64,000 nt of DNA from Pseudomonas synxantha (GCF_900105675.1 NZ_LT629786.1:4464001-4528000), one strand, 5' to 3'. Counted from the first letter of the stretch, positions 1-8,637 are shown. Made by a program: numbers and translations. The notes: generated by a model from the sequence alone, not told the origin.

Positions 1-710
1 TCGAAGCCGCACGCGCCCACGGCATCACCGTGAGCAACTGCCAGGGTTATGGCACGCCGTCGGTGGCGCAGCACACGATCATGCTGTTGCTCAACCTGGC
101 GACGCGCTTGAAGGACTATCAACAGGATGTGGCCGCAGGTAAATGGCGGCAGGCCCAGCAGTTTTGCCTACTGGACCATCCGATTGTCGAACTGGAAGGC
201 AAAACCCTCGGCCTGCTCGGCCATGGCGAGTTAGGCGGTGCCGTGGCACGCCTGGCCGAAGCCTTCGGTATGCGCGTGCTGCTCGGCGCAATACCCGGGC
301 GCCCTGCCCGCGCCGATCGCGTGCCGCTGGATGAGCTGCTCGCCCAGATCGATGCGCTGACCCTGCACTGCCCACTCAACGAACACACCCGCGACTTTAT
401 CGGCGCCCGTGAATTGGCGCTGCTCAAGCCCGGTGCGTTCGTCGTCAACACCGCACGCGGTGGCTTGATCAATGAACAAGCCCTGGCCGATGCGCTGCGC
501 AGCGGGCATCTGGGCGGCGCGGCAACCGACGTGTTGAGTGTCGAGCCGCCGGTCAATGGCAATCCGCTGCTGGCTGGAGACATTCCACGCTTGATCGTCA
601 CGCCTCACAACGCCTGGGGCAGTCGTGAAGCGCGGCAACGTATCGTCGGGCAACTGACGGAAAACGCCCGGGGCTTTTTCAGTGGCGCCCCGCTGCGCGT
701 CGTCACTTGA
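1..710 (+). CDS. D-2-hydroxyacid dehydrogenase, C-terminal part (5' end outside window)
   Basis: NAD(P)-dependent oxidoreductase that interconverts a 2-hydroxyacid and a 2-oxoacid. The frame is open from the first base (codons in phase from position 3), so the start lies upstream. The visible part holds the nucleotide-binding Rossmann motif GHGELG, the NTARGG segment with the catalytic Arg, Glu in DVLSVEPP and the catalytic His in TPHNAWG. The layout fits the glycerate/hydroxypyruvate reductase branch, but the substrate cannot be read from sequence. It ends 31 bp before rsmC on the same strand. Confidence 0.85.
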   Translation, partial: EAARAHGITVSNCQGYGTPSVAQHTIMLLLNLATRLKDYQQDVAAGKWRQAQQFCLLDHPIVELEGKTLGLLGHGELGGAVARLAEAFGMRVLLGAIPGRPARADRVPLDELLAQIDALTLHCPLNEHTRDFIGARELALLKPGAFVVNTARGGLINEQALADALRSGHLGGAATDVLSVEPPVNGNPLLAGDIPRLIVTPHNAWGSREARQRIVGQLTENARGFFSGAPLRVVT

Positions 711-741
711 TAAACTGCGCCCCTTTTTCAAGGAGCAGACC

Positions 742-1740
742 ATGGATCCGCGCAGTGAAGTACTGCTTCGCCAGGCCGAACTTTTTCAAGGCAACCTGCT
801 GCTGGTAGGTTTGCCTGCCGACGATTTGCTCGGGCGCCTGCCCAACGCCCACGGCTGGTGCTGGCATGCCGGCGACCAGGCGGCACTCGACGCGCGCTTC
901 CCCGAACGCAGCCAGTTCGGCGTGAATGCGCCCGAGCGCGAGTTTGATGCGGCGGTGATCTTCCTGCCCAAGTCCAAGGACCTCACCGACTACCTGCTCA
1001 ACGCTGTGGCCGCACGCCTGCCGGGTGCCGAACTGTTTCTGGTAGGGGAGAAAAAAGGCGGTATCGAAAGCGCCGCCAAACAGCTGCTGCCCTTCGGCAA
1101 GCCGCGCAAACTGGATAACGCGCGGCATTGCCAGTTGTGGCAAGTCACCGTGGCCAATGCTCCGCAAGCCGTGGAGCTGGAGAGCCTGGCGCAGGTCTTC
1201 GATGTGCCGCTGGCCGAAGGCCCGCTGAAAGTGGTGAGTTTGCCGGGCGTGTTCAGTCATGGGCGCCTGGACCGTGGCACCGAGCTGTTGCTGGAGCATC
1301 TGGATAAACTGCCCAGCGGGCATTTGCTCGATTTCGGATGCGGCGCCGGTGTGCTGGGGGCTGCGGTCAAGCGTCGCTACCCGCATAACACGGTGACGAT
1401 GCTGGATGTGGACGCCTTCGCCACCGCCAGCAGCCGCCTGACCCTGGCCGCAAACGGGCTGGAAGCCGAGGTGTTGACCGGTGACGGCATCGACGCGGCG
1501 CCCATGGGTTTGAACGCGATCTTGAGCAACCCGCCGTTCCATGTCGGCGTGCACACGGATTACTTCGCCACGGAAAACCTGCTGCGAAAAGCGGCCAAAC
1601 ATCTGGCAAAAGGCGGCGAACTTCGTTTGGTTGCCAACAGCTTCCTCAAGTATCAGCCGTTGATCGAAGAGCATCTGGGCATCTGCGCGATCAAGGCCGA
1701 GGGCAATGGTTTTCGCATCTACCGTGCCAAGCGTCCCTGA
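742..1740 (+). CDS. rsmC: 16S rRNA m2G1207 methyltransferase RsmC
   Basis: Predicted SAM-dependent N2-methyltransferase acting on guanosine 1207 of 16S rRNA in the small ribosomal subunit. The protein has 332 residues, the normal family length, with a degenerate N-terminal MTase-like half and a catalytic C-terminal half. The latter shows the SAM-binding stretch [12 protein letters not shown] and the NPPFH motif typical of base N-methyltransferases. The ATG at 742 is preceded by AAGGAG; an in-frame start further upstream would overlap the preceding dehydrogenase gene and is rejected. Confidence 0.93.
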   Translation: MDPRSEVLLRQAELFQGNLLLVGLPADDLLGRLPNAHGWCWHAGDQAALDARFPERSQFGVNAPEREFDAAVIFLPKSKDLTDYLLNAVAARLPGAELFLVGEKKGGIESAAKQLLPFGKPRKLDNARHCQLWQVTVANAPQAVELESLAQVFDVPLAEGPLKVVSLPGVFSHGRLDRGTELLLEHLDKLPSGHLLDFGCGAGVLGAAVKRRYPHNTVTMLDVDAFATASSRLTLAANGLEAEVLTGDGIDAAPMGLNAILSNPPFHVGVHTDYFATENLLRKAAKHLAKGGELRLVANSFLKYQPLIEEHLGICAIKAEGNGFRIYRAKRP

Positions 1741-1794
1741 CGGGCGTTTGAAAAAGAAGGCTTGCCGAATGGGTTTTGCCTAGGCAGAATCCGC

Positions 1795-1992
1795 AGCGTC
1801 CTAGGGGAGTAGTCTCCCACGAGCGCCATGCTCGTCCGGCATACGTCAACATACTTGGTCAGCAGACCATGGCGTATGCGACCCAGGAGTCCGCACAGAC
1901 GGACCGGGGTTTGACAAGACCTATGACACGCACACCTTACCCGGGGCGGGAAGGCTGTACGTGTCATAGCCGTGTCGACCCGCCCCTGGAAG
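1795..1992 (+). promoter_or_regulatory. yybP-ykoY manganese riboswitch
   Basis: The leader of the downstream UPF0016 transporter gene contains the family signature GGGGAGTAG at about 1804-1812, a long stem pairing GCATACG (1839-1845) with CGTATGC (1873-1879), and the conserved ACATACTTGGTC region at 1849-1860. Close to the gene, CTATGACACG (1921-1930) pairs perfectly with CGTGTCATAG (1960-1969), a probable expression-platform helix. yybP-ykoY elements sense Mn2+ and often precede UPF0016 exporters, which matches this context. Boundaries are approximate. Confidence 0.8.
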
Positions 1993-1999
1993 CTACCTG

Positions 2000-2584
2000 A
2001 TGCTGGATTCACTGCTCGTTCCTACCGCAATCGTTGCCTTGGCCGAAATCGGCGACAAGACGCAACTGCTCGCGCTTATCCTTGCCGCACGCTTTCGCAA
2101 ACCCTGGCCAATCATCGCCGGCATAGTCGCTGCGACCCTGGCCAACCATGCGGCGGCCGGTGCCGTGGGGGCCTGGTTCGGGAGTTTCTTCTCGGATGCG
2201 GTGCTGCACTGGATCCTCGCCGCAAGCTTCTGTGCCACGGCGCTGTGGACCCTGGTGCCGGACAAACTCGATGATGACGAAGCCAGTACCACCCGCAAGT
2301 TCGGGCCGTTCCTGACCACATTGATAGCGTTCTTCCTCGCCGAAATCGGTGACAAGACCCAGATCGCCACGGTGATGCTGGCAGCGCAATATCCGGAGTT
2401 ATGGCTGGTAATTATCGGCACCACCCTGGGCATGTTGATTGCCAACGTACCGGTGGTTCTGGCGGGGAATTTTGCAGCGGAGAAACTGCCGTTGACCTTG
2501 ATTCGCCGATTGGCGGCTACGGCGTTCTTTGTATTGGCGATTGTGGCAGTCTACAAAGCCATGCAAAGCAGTGGCTGGATCTAA
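2000..2584 (+). CDS. mneA: UPF0016/GDT1 (TMEM165) family manganese exporter
   Basis: Inner-membrane protein of 194 residues, predicted to export Mn2+ (the MneA type of the GDT1/TMEM165 family). It has two homologous halves, each carrying the diagnostic motif EIGDKTQ (near residues 13 and 117) at the start of a membrane helix, with six or so hydrophobic segments in all. The ATG at 2000 follows directly on the riboswitch region. Family and context support a manganese-relief role. The symbol is transferred from MneA proteins and less certain than the family. Confidence 0.85.
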   Translation: MLDSLLVPTAIVALAEIGDKTQLLALILAARFRKPWPIIAGIVAATLANHAAAGAVGAWFGSFFSDAVLHWILAASFCATALWTLVPDKLDDDEASTTRKFGPFLTTLIAFFLAEIGDKTQIATVMLAAQYPELWLVIIGTTLGMLIANVPVVLAGNFAAEKLPLTLIRRLAATAFFVLAIVAVYKAMQSSGWI

Positions 2585-2602
2585 GACTGCAACCCGATCT
2601 AT

Positions 2603-2692
2603 TGTGGGAGAGGGGGTTGCTCCCGATAGCATTTAATCAGCCACAGATTTACTGACTGATCTATCGCTATCGGGAGCAAGCCCCCTCCCACA
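2603..2692. repeat. REPIN (inverted REP doublet)
   Basis: Two REP arms in inverted orientation: GTGGGAG..TTGCTCCCGATAGC at the left and GCTATCGGGAGCAAGCCCCC at the right, about 40 bp apart, forming a long imperfect hairpin. It sits between the convergent exporter and protease genes, a typical extragenic location. Confidence 0.85.
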
Positions 2693-2711
2693 TTTGGATC
2701 GTCATCAAGCC

Positions 2712-3530
2712 TCAGGATTTTTTGGCCTGTTGGTACAGCGGCATCACCTTCGGAATCGCTGCCTGCAACGAAGCGATGCGACTGTCGGAAGCCGGGTGAG
2801 TGCTCATGAACTCCGGCGGGGCACCTTCGGAGGCCTTGGCCATCTTGTTCCACAAGGTGATCGCCGCGTTCGGGTTGTAGCCGGCACGGGCCGAGAGCTC
2901 CAGGCCAATCAGGTCCGCTTCGTTCTCATTGCTGCGGCTGTTGGGCAAGGTCATGCCATAGTTGGCCACGGTATCAGCCAACGCCAAGCTGTCCTGGCCA
3001 AGACCGAATATCGCCCCGGCGCCCTGCTTGGCCATCTCGATGCCGTACGCCTTGGACATGGCTTCACGCCCGTGTTCGCGCAAGGCGTGGGCGATTTCAT
3101 GGCCCATCACCGCCGCCAACTCGTCATCGGTGAGCTTGAGGTTGTCGATCAACGCGCTGTACACCAGGATCTTGCCGCCCGGCCCGCAGTTGGCGTTCAT
3201 CTCGTCGCTCTTGATCAGGTTCACTTCCCAGTTCCATTGCGCCGCATCCGGACGGAAGGTGGGTGCCTGGGCAATCAGGCGCTTGGCAATGGCCTGCACG
3301 CGCTTGGCGTTGGCGCTGGTCTTGTCCAGAACCCCTTTGCCGCTGGCTTCACCCAGGGTCTGCTGGTAGGACTGGGCATACATCTGGTCGACTTCCTGGC
3401 TCGACAGCATGCTGAACATGTACTGCTTGCGCTCTACCCCAACGGCGCCGCCGCTGGTGGTATTAACCGACTGACAACCCGCCAGCAGCATCGCTGCAAC
3501 CAAACCACTTACCACCAATGACTTCTTCAT
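2712..3530 (-). CDS. M48 family metalloprotease, lipoprotein
   Basis: Predicted zinc-dependent endopeptidase of the cell envelope, like LoiP/BepA-type M48 proteases. The ATG at 3530 opens a lipoprotein signal peptide with lipobox LLAGC and lipidated Cys19; three codons of SD-like sequence precede it, whereas the longer in-frame start would spoil the signal peptide. The zinc motif HEIAH lies at residues 144-148, and the third ligand Glu probably sits in the later NENEAD stretch. It has 272 residues. Substrates are unknown; outer-membrane protein quality control is an inference from the family. Confidence 0.87.
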   Translation of the reverse strand: MKKSLVVSGLVAAMLLAGCQSVNTTSGGAVGVERKQYMFSMLSSQEVDQMYAQSYQQTLGEASGKGVLDKTSANAKRVQAIAKRLIAQAPTFRPDAAQWNWEVNLIKSDEMNANCGPGGKILVYSALIDNLKLTDDELAAVMGHEIAHALREHGREAMSKAYGIEMAKQGAGAIFGLGQDSLALADTVANYGMTLPNSRSNENEADLIGLELSARAGYNPNAAITLWNKMAKASEGAPPEFMSTHPASDSRIASLQAAIPKVMPLYQQAKKS

Positions 3531-3657
3531 GAACACGCTCCCTGAACACATGGCGCGTATCGTAGGCGGTCGTTTGTATCCGCGCCAGATACATCAGACA
3601 TTTAACTACTGAATTTCGGACACATCCCACAGTGCAGATGACCTGGTTGGCGCCGGT

Positions 3658-4278
3658 TCAAGCCGGAGTCAGGCATTCCGGCCCATTGAGCTTCGGATCA
3701 TTGACCATATTGGCCAGCACGCGCTCGCGTAATGCAGCGGGCTCACCGGCCAGCAAGCCCTGCAACACATGCAGCGGCGTCTCGGGGTCAAGCCACGCCG
3801 CCTGCCCCGTCGCGTCCAGGATCAACGGGCGTCGCTGGCTTTGCGCCGCCTGGGTGATCACCGCCGTACTCAGCCACACCTGTTCCTGCACCGGATAAGC
3901 TTCCCAGATCGCGGCAAAAAACAGTGTGGAGCCCTCCCCCGGCGTCAGCCAATACGGGCGCTTGCGCTGGGTGCCGCGCCACTCGTAGAAACCGTTGGCC
4001 GGCAGCAGGCAGCGGCGCTGGCGAAAGGCTTCGCGGAACATCGGTTGCTCGGCCAAGGTTTCGGCGCGGGCGTGGGCCGGGGTGCGGGAAAGGTCGGTGA
4101 GCCAGGGCGGCGTAAGGCCCCAACGGGCACGGGCCAGGGTGAGTTGGCCTTCGTTCAGACGCTGGATCAGCACCGAATCATTGGGAGAGATGTTCCACTG
4201 GGCCTGCTGATCGGCAGGGAAGCCGGGCAAGGCAGCAAAGGCGGGGTTCCAGCGAAACAGGGCATAACGTCCACACAT
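3658..4278 (-). CDS. SRAP-domain protein (YedK/HMCES family), divergent active site
   Basis: 206-residue SRAP protein; family members form a covalent thiazolidine link with abasic sites in single-stranded DNA through Cys2. Cys2 is present after the start Met (MCGRYA), and the ATG at 4278 is fixed by this requirement. Glu99 in GFYEWRG matches the family Glu. The Asn usually found in the NARAE motif is His69 here (AHARAET), and the His usually found in HDRMP is replaced (SQRRP, Ser147). Abasic-site crosslinking is therefore plausible but its chemistry may differ. Confidence 0.85.
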   Translation of the reverse strand: MCGRYALFRWNPAFAALPGFPADQQAQWNISPNDSVLIQRLNEGQLTLARARWGLTPPWLTDLSRTPAHARAETLAEQPMFREAFRQRRCLLPANGFYEWRGTQRKRPYWLTPGEGSTLFFAAIWEAYPVQEQVWLSTAVITQAAQSQRRPLILDATGQAAWLDPETPLHVLQGLLAGEPAALRERVLANMVNDPKLNGPECLTPA

Positions 4279-4315
4279 GGGGCAACACGACTCTTGGGGT
4301 AAACCGACCGACAGC

Positions 4316-4576
4316 CTAACAGACCAATACGTCGGGGAAACTGTCGGGTTCATCGCCGGGCAGCGGTTGCGCACCGATATAGGCGGTGATCAGCTCGCGG
4401 GCGCTGGCAGCCTGGTCATTGTCGACTTCGAGCCCAAGCAAGCCGAAGATCGGCAGTTCGCCGGTGCCACCGAGCAAATGGCGGCCCACCAGGTGCGCCT
4501 CGATACCTTCGCTGGCAAGCATCTGTTGCAGCAGCTCGCCTTCCATCAGGTTTTCCGGTTCGTAGATTCGCTGCAT
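4316..4576 (-). CDS. DUF2007-type small signal-transducing-like protein
   Basis: Short soluble protein of about 86 residues beginning MQRIYEPENLMEGELL, matching the DUF2007 family of small alpha/beta proteins whose function is unknown. An alternative ATG at 4597 would overlap the end of the upstream cysteine-rich gene; 4576 has better homology to family N-termini as I recall them. It forms a tight pair with the CPXCG gene upstream. Confidence 0.65.
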   Translation of the reverse strand: MQRIYEPENLMEGELLQQMLASEGIEAHLVGRHLLGGTGELPIFGLLGLEVDNDQAASARELITAYIGAQPLPGDEPDSFPDVLVC

Positions 4577-4589
4577 GGGCGCGTACCTG

Positions 4590-4772
4590 TCATTCATTTT
4601 CGTTGCGGGTTTCAAGCATCCACTCGTCACCATGGACTTGCAGGTCGAACGTGATCGGCCGGCAACACACTTGGCAGTCTTCTATATAGGACTGGTCACC
4701 ACCAGACAAATCCACCGTTGTCTCGACCGCTTCGCCACAATAAGGACAATCGTACAGCGCAGTTTCCAGCAT
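4590..4772 (-). CDS. CPXCG-motif cysteine-rich protein
   Basis: Small protein of 60 residues with two Cys pairs, CPYC near the N-terminus and CQVC in the middle, forming a probable zinc ribbon. The ATG at 4772 is preceded by TTGGAG; a TTG four codons upstream is less likely. The family is annotated only by its motif. It is followed within a few bases by the DUF2007 gene, so the two are probably co-transcribed. Confidence 0.75.
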   Translation of the reverse strand: MLETALYDCPYCGEAVETTVDLSGGDQSYIEDCQVCCRPITFDLQVHGDEWMLETRNENE

Positions 4773-4901
4773 CGCGGTCTCCAAGGTGACTTGTGCGTAT
4801 AATCGCCGGTCTATTTACAGGGCTATTTCCGGCTGAGCCAGTTTACTCACGCCGCTCCTGTTATTTCCTTTACTTACCCTAGCCGTTTCTAACAAGAGAG
4901 C

Positions 4902-6068
4902 ATGATGGGCGAATTCGATACCATCCGACCTTACAACGACAGCGAAGTCCCGGCAGTGCTGGCGCGTCTGTTCAGTGACAAGGCCTTTCTGGACATCCTG
5001 ACCCACTTCCGCTTCCCGCGCTTTGCAGGCGCCCTGGGCTGGTTGCTCAAGCCGATGATCGCGCGCAAATTGCGCCGCGAGTTTGCCGGCGTCACCACCG
5101 TGGCCACGCTGCAGGACAAAGTCGAGTATTACGTCGACCATACCATTGACCGGGCGACCGACGGCGTGACCTATACCGGCGTCGAACAGCTCAAATCCGG
5201 CACCGCCTATCTGTTTTTGGCCAACCACCGCGACATCGTGATGGACCCGGCCTTCGTCAACTATGCCGTGTACCACGCCGGCCTGCCGACGCCACGCATC
5301 GCCATCGGTGACAACCTGCTGCAAAAGCCGTTTGTCAGCGACCTGATGCGCTTGAACAAGAGCTTTATCGTGCACCGTTCGATTACCGGGCGAAAGGAGA
5401 AGATGGCGGCCTATAACCTGCTGTCGGCCTATATCAACCATTCGATCCGCAACGACTGCCAGTCGATCTGGATTGCCCAGGCCGAAGGCCGGGCCAAGGA
5501 TGGCGATGACCGCACTGAATCGGCAATCCTCAAGATGTTCCATGTCAGCCGCAAGGACGAGCCGTTTGCCGAAGTCATCCAGTCGTTGAACCTGACGCCG
5601 GTGTCCATCAGCTACGAGTACGACCCTTGCGATGCCGCCAAGGCCCGCGAGCTGTATATCCGCGCGACCACCGGCACCTACAGTAAGGCACCGGGTGAGG
5701 ACGATGTGAGCATTGCCCTGGGCATCACCGGCTACAAGGGCCGGGTGCATGTGAATTTTGCGCCGCCGATCACCGAGCGCTTCGAAGATACCAAGCTGCT
5801 GGCAGTGGAAATGGATCGACAGATCCTCGGCGGTTACCGGCTGTTCCCGGTGCATTACCTGGCGTACGCGCAGTGGAGTGAGGCCGACCCGCAGTTGCAG
5901 GTGCCCAAGGCTGCCGATGTGTTCCCGGCCGATGAGCTGGCCAAAGCCAAGGCGGAATGGGAACGGCGTCTGAACGAATGCCCGGCCGAACACCGCCCGT
6001 ATCTGGTGGTGCAATATGCGACGCCGGTGCGCAATCAGTATCGGGTCAAGGCAGGGATTCCCCTGTAA
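4902..6068 (+). CDS. 1-acylglycerol-3-phosphate O-acyltransferase-like protein
   Basis: 388-residue acyltransferase of the PlsB/PlsC superfamily, predicted to transfer an acyl group in glycerolipid synthesis at the inner membrane. The catalytic block is NHRDIVMDP near residue 108, where His and Asp are separated by five residues rather than the usual four. The glycerophosphate-binding region corresponds to the later AEGRAKDGDD stretch. There is no strong transmembrane helix, so membrane association is probably peripheral. The start is ATG 4902 (a second ATG follows immediately). The exact substrate is unknown. Confidence 0.75.
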   Translation: MMGEFDTIRPYNDSEVPAVLARLFSDKAFLDILTHFRFPRFAGALGWLLKPMIARKLRREFAGVTTVATLQDKVEYYVDHTIDRATDGVTYTGVEQLKSGTAYLFLANHRDIVMDPAFVNYAVYHAGLPTPRIAIGDNLLQKPFVSDLMRLNKSFIVHRSITGRKEKMAAYNLLSAYINHSIRNDCQSIWIAQAEGRAKDGDDRTESAILKMFHVSRKDEPFAEVIQSLNLTPVSISYEYDPCDAAKARELYIRATTGTYSKAPGEDDVSIALGITGYKGRVHVNFAPPITERFEDTKLLAVEMDRQILGGYRLFPVHYLAYAQWSEADPQLQVPKAADVFPADELAKAKAEWERRLNECPAEHRPYLVVQYATPVRNQYRVKAGIPL

Positions 6069-6081
6069 ACACTGATCCAAA

Positions 6082-6184
6082 TGTGGGGGGGGCTTGCTCC
6101 CGATAGCGGTGCGCCAGTCAGCTTATCTGTATCTGACCCACCGCTATCGGGGGCAAGTCGAATCGTCGCACCGCCCCTCCCACA
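6082..6184. repeat. Chimeric REPIN
   Basis: The left arm is TGTGGGGGGGGCTTGCTCCC followed by GATAGCGG; the right arm begins CCGCTATCGGGGGCAAG but then switches to TCGAATCGTCGCACCG before ending CCCCTCCCACA. The 20-base segment 6153-6172 recurs exactly at 59925-59944. Confidence 0.8.
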
Positions 6185-6201
6185 TTTGTATTGCGGTGTG
6201 C

Positions 6202-6459
6202 TTACACGTGGGTGCTAAACCAGGACAGGGCCAGCGCCAGCCCCAGGCCTGCGAACCCAACCCGGTAAGCCTGGCGATGCGCCCGCTCGGTGCGGGTGTC
6301 CAAAAAGAGCATCGGCTGGTCAATCGCACGCTCTTCGCTACGCATGGCGAGGTCGGCCATTGCGCGTTGCGCGTGCAGGCGGGTGATGAACAGCACCAGG
6401 GCGCCCGAGCAGGCAACCAGTAGGGCAACAGCATTGATGAACAGTGCAGGCAGCGCCAT
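6202..6459 (-). CDS. Small membrane protein of unknown function
   Basis: 85-residue protein with two hydrophobic segments, one near the N-terminus (about residues 4-25) and one near the C-terminus (about 67-82), separated by a charged, Arg-rich loop. The ATG at 6459 has GAGG about eight bases upstream. I do not recognise a family. It is flanked by a REPIN and a 180-bp intergenic region. Confidence 0.6.
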   Translation of the reverse strand: MALPALFINAVALLVACSGALVLFITRLHAQRAMADLAMRSEERAIDQPMLFLDTRTERAHRQAYRVGFAGLGLALALSWFSTHV

Positions 6460-6641
6460 CGCAAACCTCGGCGGATCAGTGTTCGGGTATCAGTCCAGAT
6501 ACAAAGCTGAACGATAGTCGCCTCCTGCGCCTTTGATACTCCCTCCCCATTGACGGCTAATGTATCCAGTAATTTACAGCGTCACCTGAACGTCACCTTA
6601 ACAAGCCACCCTGTTGCCCTTCGACGCTTGAGGAGCTTGTC

Positions 6642-6851
6642 ATGTTGCATGCGCAAAACCAGGACCGACTGTATCTGATCGCCCAAAGCGATGAGCAAGA
6701 GGCACTGATCGGTAGCCTCGCGTTCAACGTCCAGGACCGCCACTGGCTGGTGTATTGCGCCCTCGGCGGGCACCAGCATGCCGACCTGCCGGAACTGGAT
6801 TTGCTTACCGGTGTGAGTGTGCTGGACTTTTATGTCGATACTGCGGCATGA
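6642..6851 (+). CDS. Small protein of unknown function
   Basis: 69-residue acidic soluble protein beginning MLHAQNQDRLYLI. The ATG at 6642 is preceded by GAGGAG with proper spacing, and an intrinsic terminator follows 18 bp after the stop, which together support a real monocistronic gene. No motif or signal peptide is visible and I do not recognise it. Confidence 0.65.
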   Translation: MLHAQNQDRLYLIAQSDEQEALIGSLAFNVQDRHWLVYCALGGHQHADLPELDLLTGVSVLDFYVDTAA

Positions 6852-6865
6852 CCAAACCGCAGGCA

Positions 6866-6902
6866 TAAAAAAACCGGGCTCAGCGATGAGCCCGGTTTTT
6901 TG
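6866..6902. terminator. Bidirectional intrinsic terminator
   Basis: AAAACCGGGCTCA and TGAGCCCGGTTTT pair around a GCGA loop, with an A-run on one side and a T-run on the other. It separates the convergent small gene and the YajG-like gene and can serve both. Confidence 0.9.
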
Positions 6903-6910
6903 CAGACAGC

Positions 6911-7501
6911 TTATTGTGCGCTGAGCAATTGGCCGATGCTTGGGTCCTTGAACAGGCGGGTCAATGCATCACTGAGCACGTCGCTGACCAACTTGGTGTT
7001 GGTTTCCTGGTTGGGCGACATCCCGAAGCGCTGGTTGAGCGAGGCGGCGTAGCGGCCGCTATAGCGACGGGTACCGGCGCTGACGTCGGACTTGAAGGTC
7101 GCACCGATGGACGCTTCAGTCACATACAGGCCTTCCTTGGGCGACTGATATTTCAGCTCGGCCAGGGTCACGGTCAGTTGCGGCACGCCTGGGGAGTTGG
7201 TCGGGGTAAAGCCCAGCAAGCGCACGGCGGCTTCAGCCTGGGCCTGCAACTTGGGCAGCACGTCCTGGCCGGTCACCGAAATCAGCGCCGTCTCAGGGTA
7301 CAGGCCGCCACGCGAACCCAGGGTCGGCGACGGGCGACCGTCTACCACTCGCACCGACACCGGCTGGCCATGGCCTACCGCGGCCAATGGCGCAGTGACT
7401 TTAGGCTGCGGGCTGAGTTGTTGCGGGCTGTTGGCGCAGCCAACCAGGGTCAAACTGGTCACAGTGATCAAACCGAACAACAGGCGTTGCAACATACTCA
7501 T
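6911..7501 (-). CDS. yajG: YajG family lipoprotein
   Basis: 196-residue outer-membrane-type lipoprotein. The signal peptide ends in the lipobox TLVGC with Cys22. The start ATG 7501 has GGAG four to five bases upstream; a second ATG two codons on (7495) is an alternative. The mature part is a single YajG-like domain with the ALISVTGQDV and VTLAELKY segments. Function is not established for the family. It is convergent with the small gene at 6642 across a shared terminator. Confidence 0.8.
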   Translation of the reverse strand: MSMLQRLLFGLITVTSLTLVGCANSPQQLSPQPKVTAPLAAVGHGQPVSVRVVDGRPSPTLGSRGGLYPETALISVTGQDVLPKLQAQAEAAVRLLGFTPTNSPGVPQLTVTLAELKYQSPKEGLYVTEASIGATFKSDVSAGTRRYSGRYAASLNQRFGMSPNQETNTKLVSDVLSDALTRLFKDPSIGQLLSAQ

Positions 7502-7678
7502 TTCTCCAGGACTGGGTGCAGACAGGCCGCCAGTATAACGGTGCACGCGCGCCACTCACCAGCGATCCTGAACGGCGGCTGAAGGCAGGGTGCAAATTAC
7601 AAATTCGCATAAATTCGTCACCCCAATGTCATGCCACACTGGCAATCTTCAAGCATGTAACGCAATAGGTACACAGCC

Positions 7679-7912
7679 ATGCGCCTTCTCAAGACCCTGT
7701 TCATGTCACACACCCGTCACCGCCACTTCGCCCTGCTCGATGCCCAAGGCCATTGCCAGGCATTCAAGCAGTGCAGCCTGCCGCCGGTCGGTGAAGGCTG
7801 GGTCGAAGTGACAGAGATTCACCTGGGCTGGATGCACCGCCCACTGCCGGCCTGCGCCCGGGTCAGCCCACAGGTTTTTCGCGCACGGCACCGGCAAGTG
7901 TTGGCCTCCTGA
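7679..7912 (+). CDS. Hypothetical protein
   Basis: 77-residue protein beginning MRLLKTLFMSHT, rich in His and Arg (net basic) and without a clear membrane segment. No Shine-Dalgarno is obvious at the ATG at 7679, and the alternative ATG at 7703 is equally possible. I do not recognise it; similar short proteins exist in Pseudomonas to my recollection. Confidence 0.5.
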   Translation: MRLLKTLFMSHTRHRHFALLDAQGHCQAFKQCSLPPVGEGWVEVTEIHLGWMHRPLPACARVSPQVFRARHRQVLAS

Positions 7913-8637
7913 CCGAGGCGCTAATAAAAGTCATAAAACACGCCCATTTCCTTGGCGTTCTTCGCTACAATCTCCCCCCGATTATAAGGACGTCTCCTGA
8001 TCGGGCCTCGCAGCATCGTTAATGCCCAGGCATTAGCCCCCAAAATCGCCCACAGAGAGCCGCCCACACAGATCGAGTGAGGCTGGCGTGCTTGCTGTTT
8101 CCTTTGCAAACCACCCGTCTTTGTCGAATCTGCCAGAGCTGCCATTGCGCTCGGCCACTTGAGTTGTTTGCCCGTTTTGCCGCATGTCGGCAGAGGTTTG
8201 CGGGCCAGGTGCCAGGCTGGGCAGCCCTTTTTTGAGGTTCACGTCTTCAAAAGAGCGTGAAAAAACGGGTTTTCACAACTTCACAAGAGTGTGGCGAGCA
8301 AATGAATAGTTTGGCGTTTGTACAAGCACCATCAGCGTCTGGGGCAGCCCAATTACACAGGATCGAGCTTTCTTCAAAAACCGGAGCTTGAGCCTGTCCG
8401 CTACGGATTGGTTGCACGAATCGCACGCTTTGACCATAAGTCGAATTGCCACAGGCGCCCATGAATGCGTTCATAGGCAGATTAGCCCGGCAGGAAGCGT
8501 GTGCTGAAGTTGCAAAGAATTGCGAAACGGACATGGCGATCCTGGCCATGGGTAACCTGGGGCAACACGTGAACCGCCCCGTCACTCCTGGCAGCCATGC
8601 CGTCAATTTGGTGCTGCAGATTTTGGAGACGCGTTAA
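7913..8637. other. 725-bp region upstream of mqo, no convincing gene
   Basis: No confident gene is visible. A TACAAT -10-like hexamer lies at about 7966, without a clear -35. A short GGCT/AGCC hairpin followed by six T lies at about 8214-8233 and could terminate a plus-strand RNA. GTGAAAA pairs with TTTTCAC at about 8257-8275. A 58-codon frame (ATG 8461, stop 8637) ends flush against the mqo start codon; it resembles no family and may be fortuitous or a leader peptide. Confidence 0.4.

Noticed and set aside
1776..2000. 74-codon frame across the riboswitch
   Set aside because: The region is explained by conserved yybP-ykoY RNA features, and the frame has no SD.
7921..8145. 74-codon minus-strand frame
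   Set aside because: No SD, no homology and unusual composition. I left it as unexplained sequence.
8461..8637. 58-codon frame directly before mqo
   Set aside because: Not called as a gene because no SD or family is visible; it is noted within the upstream region.
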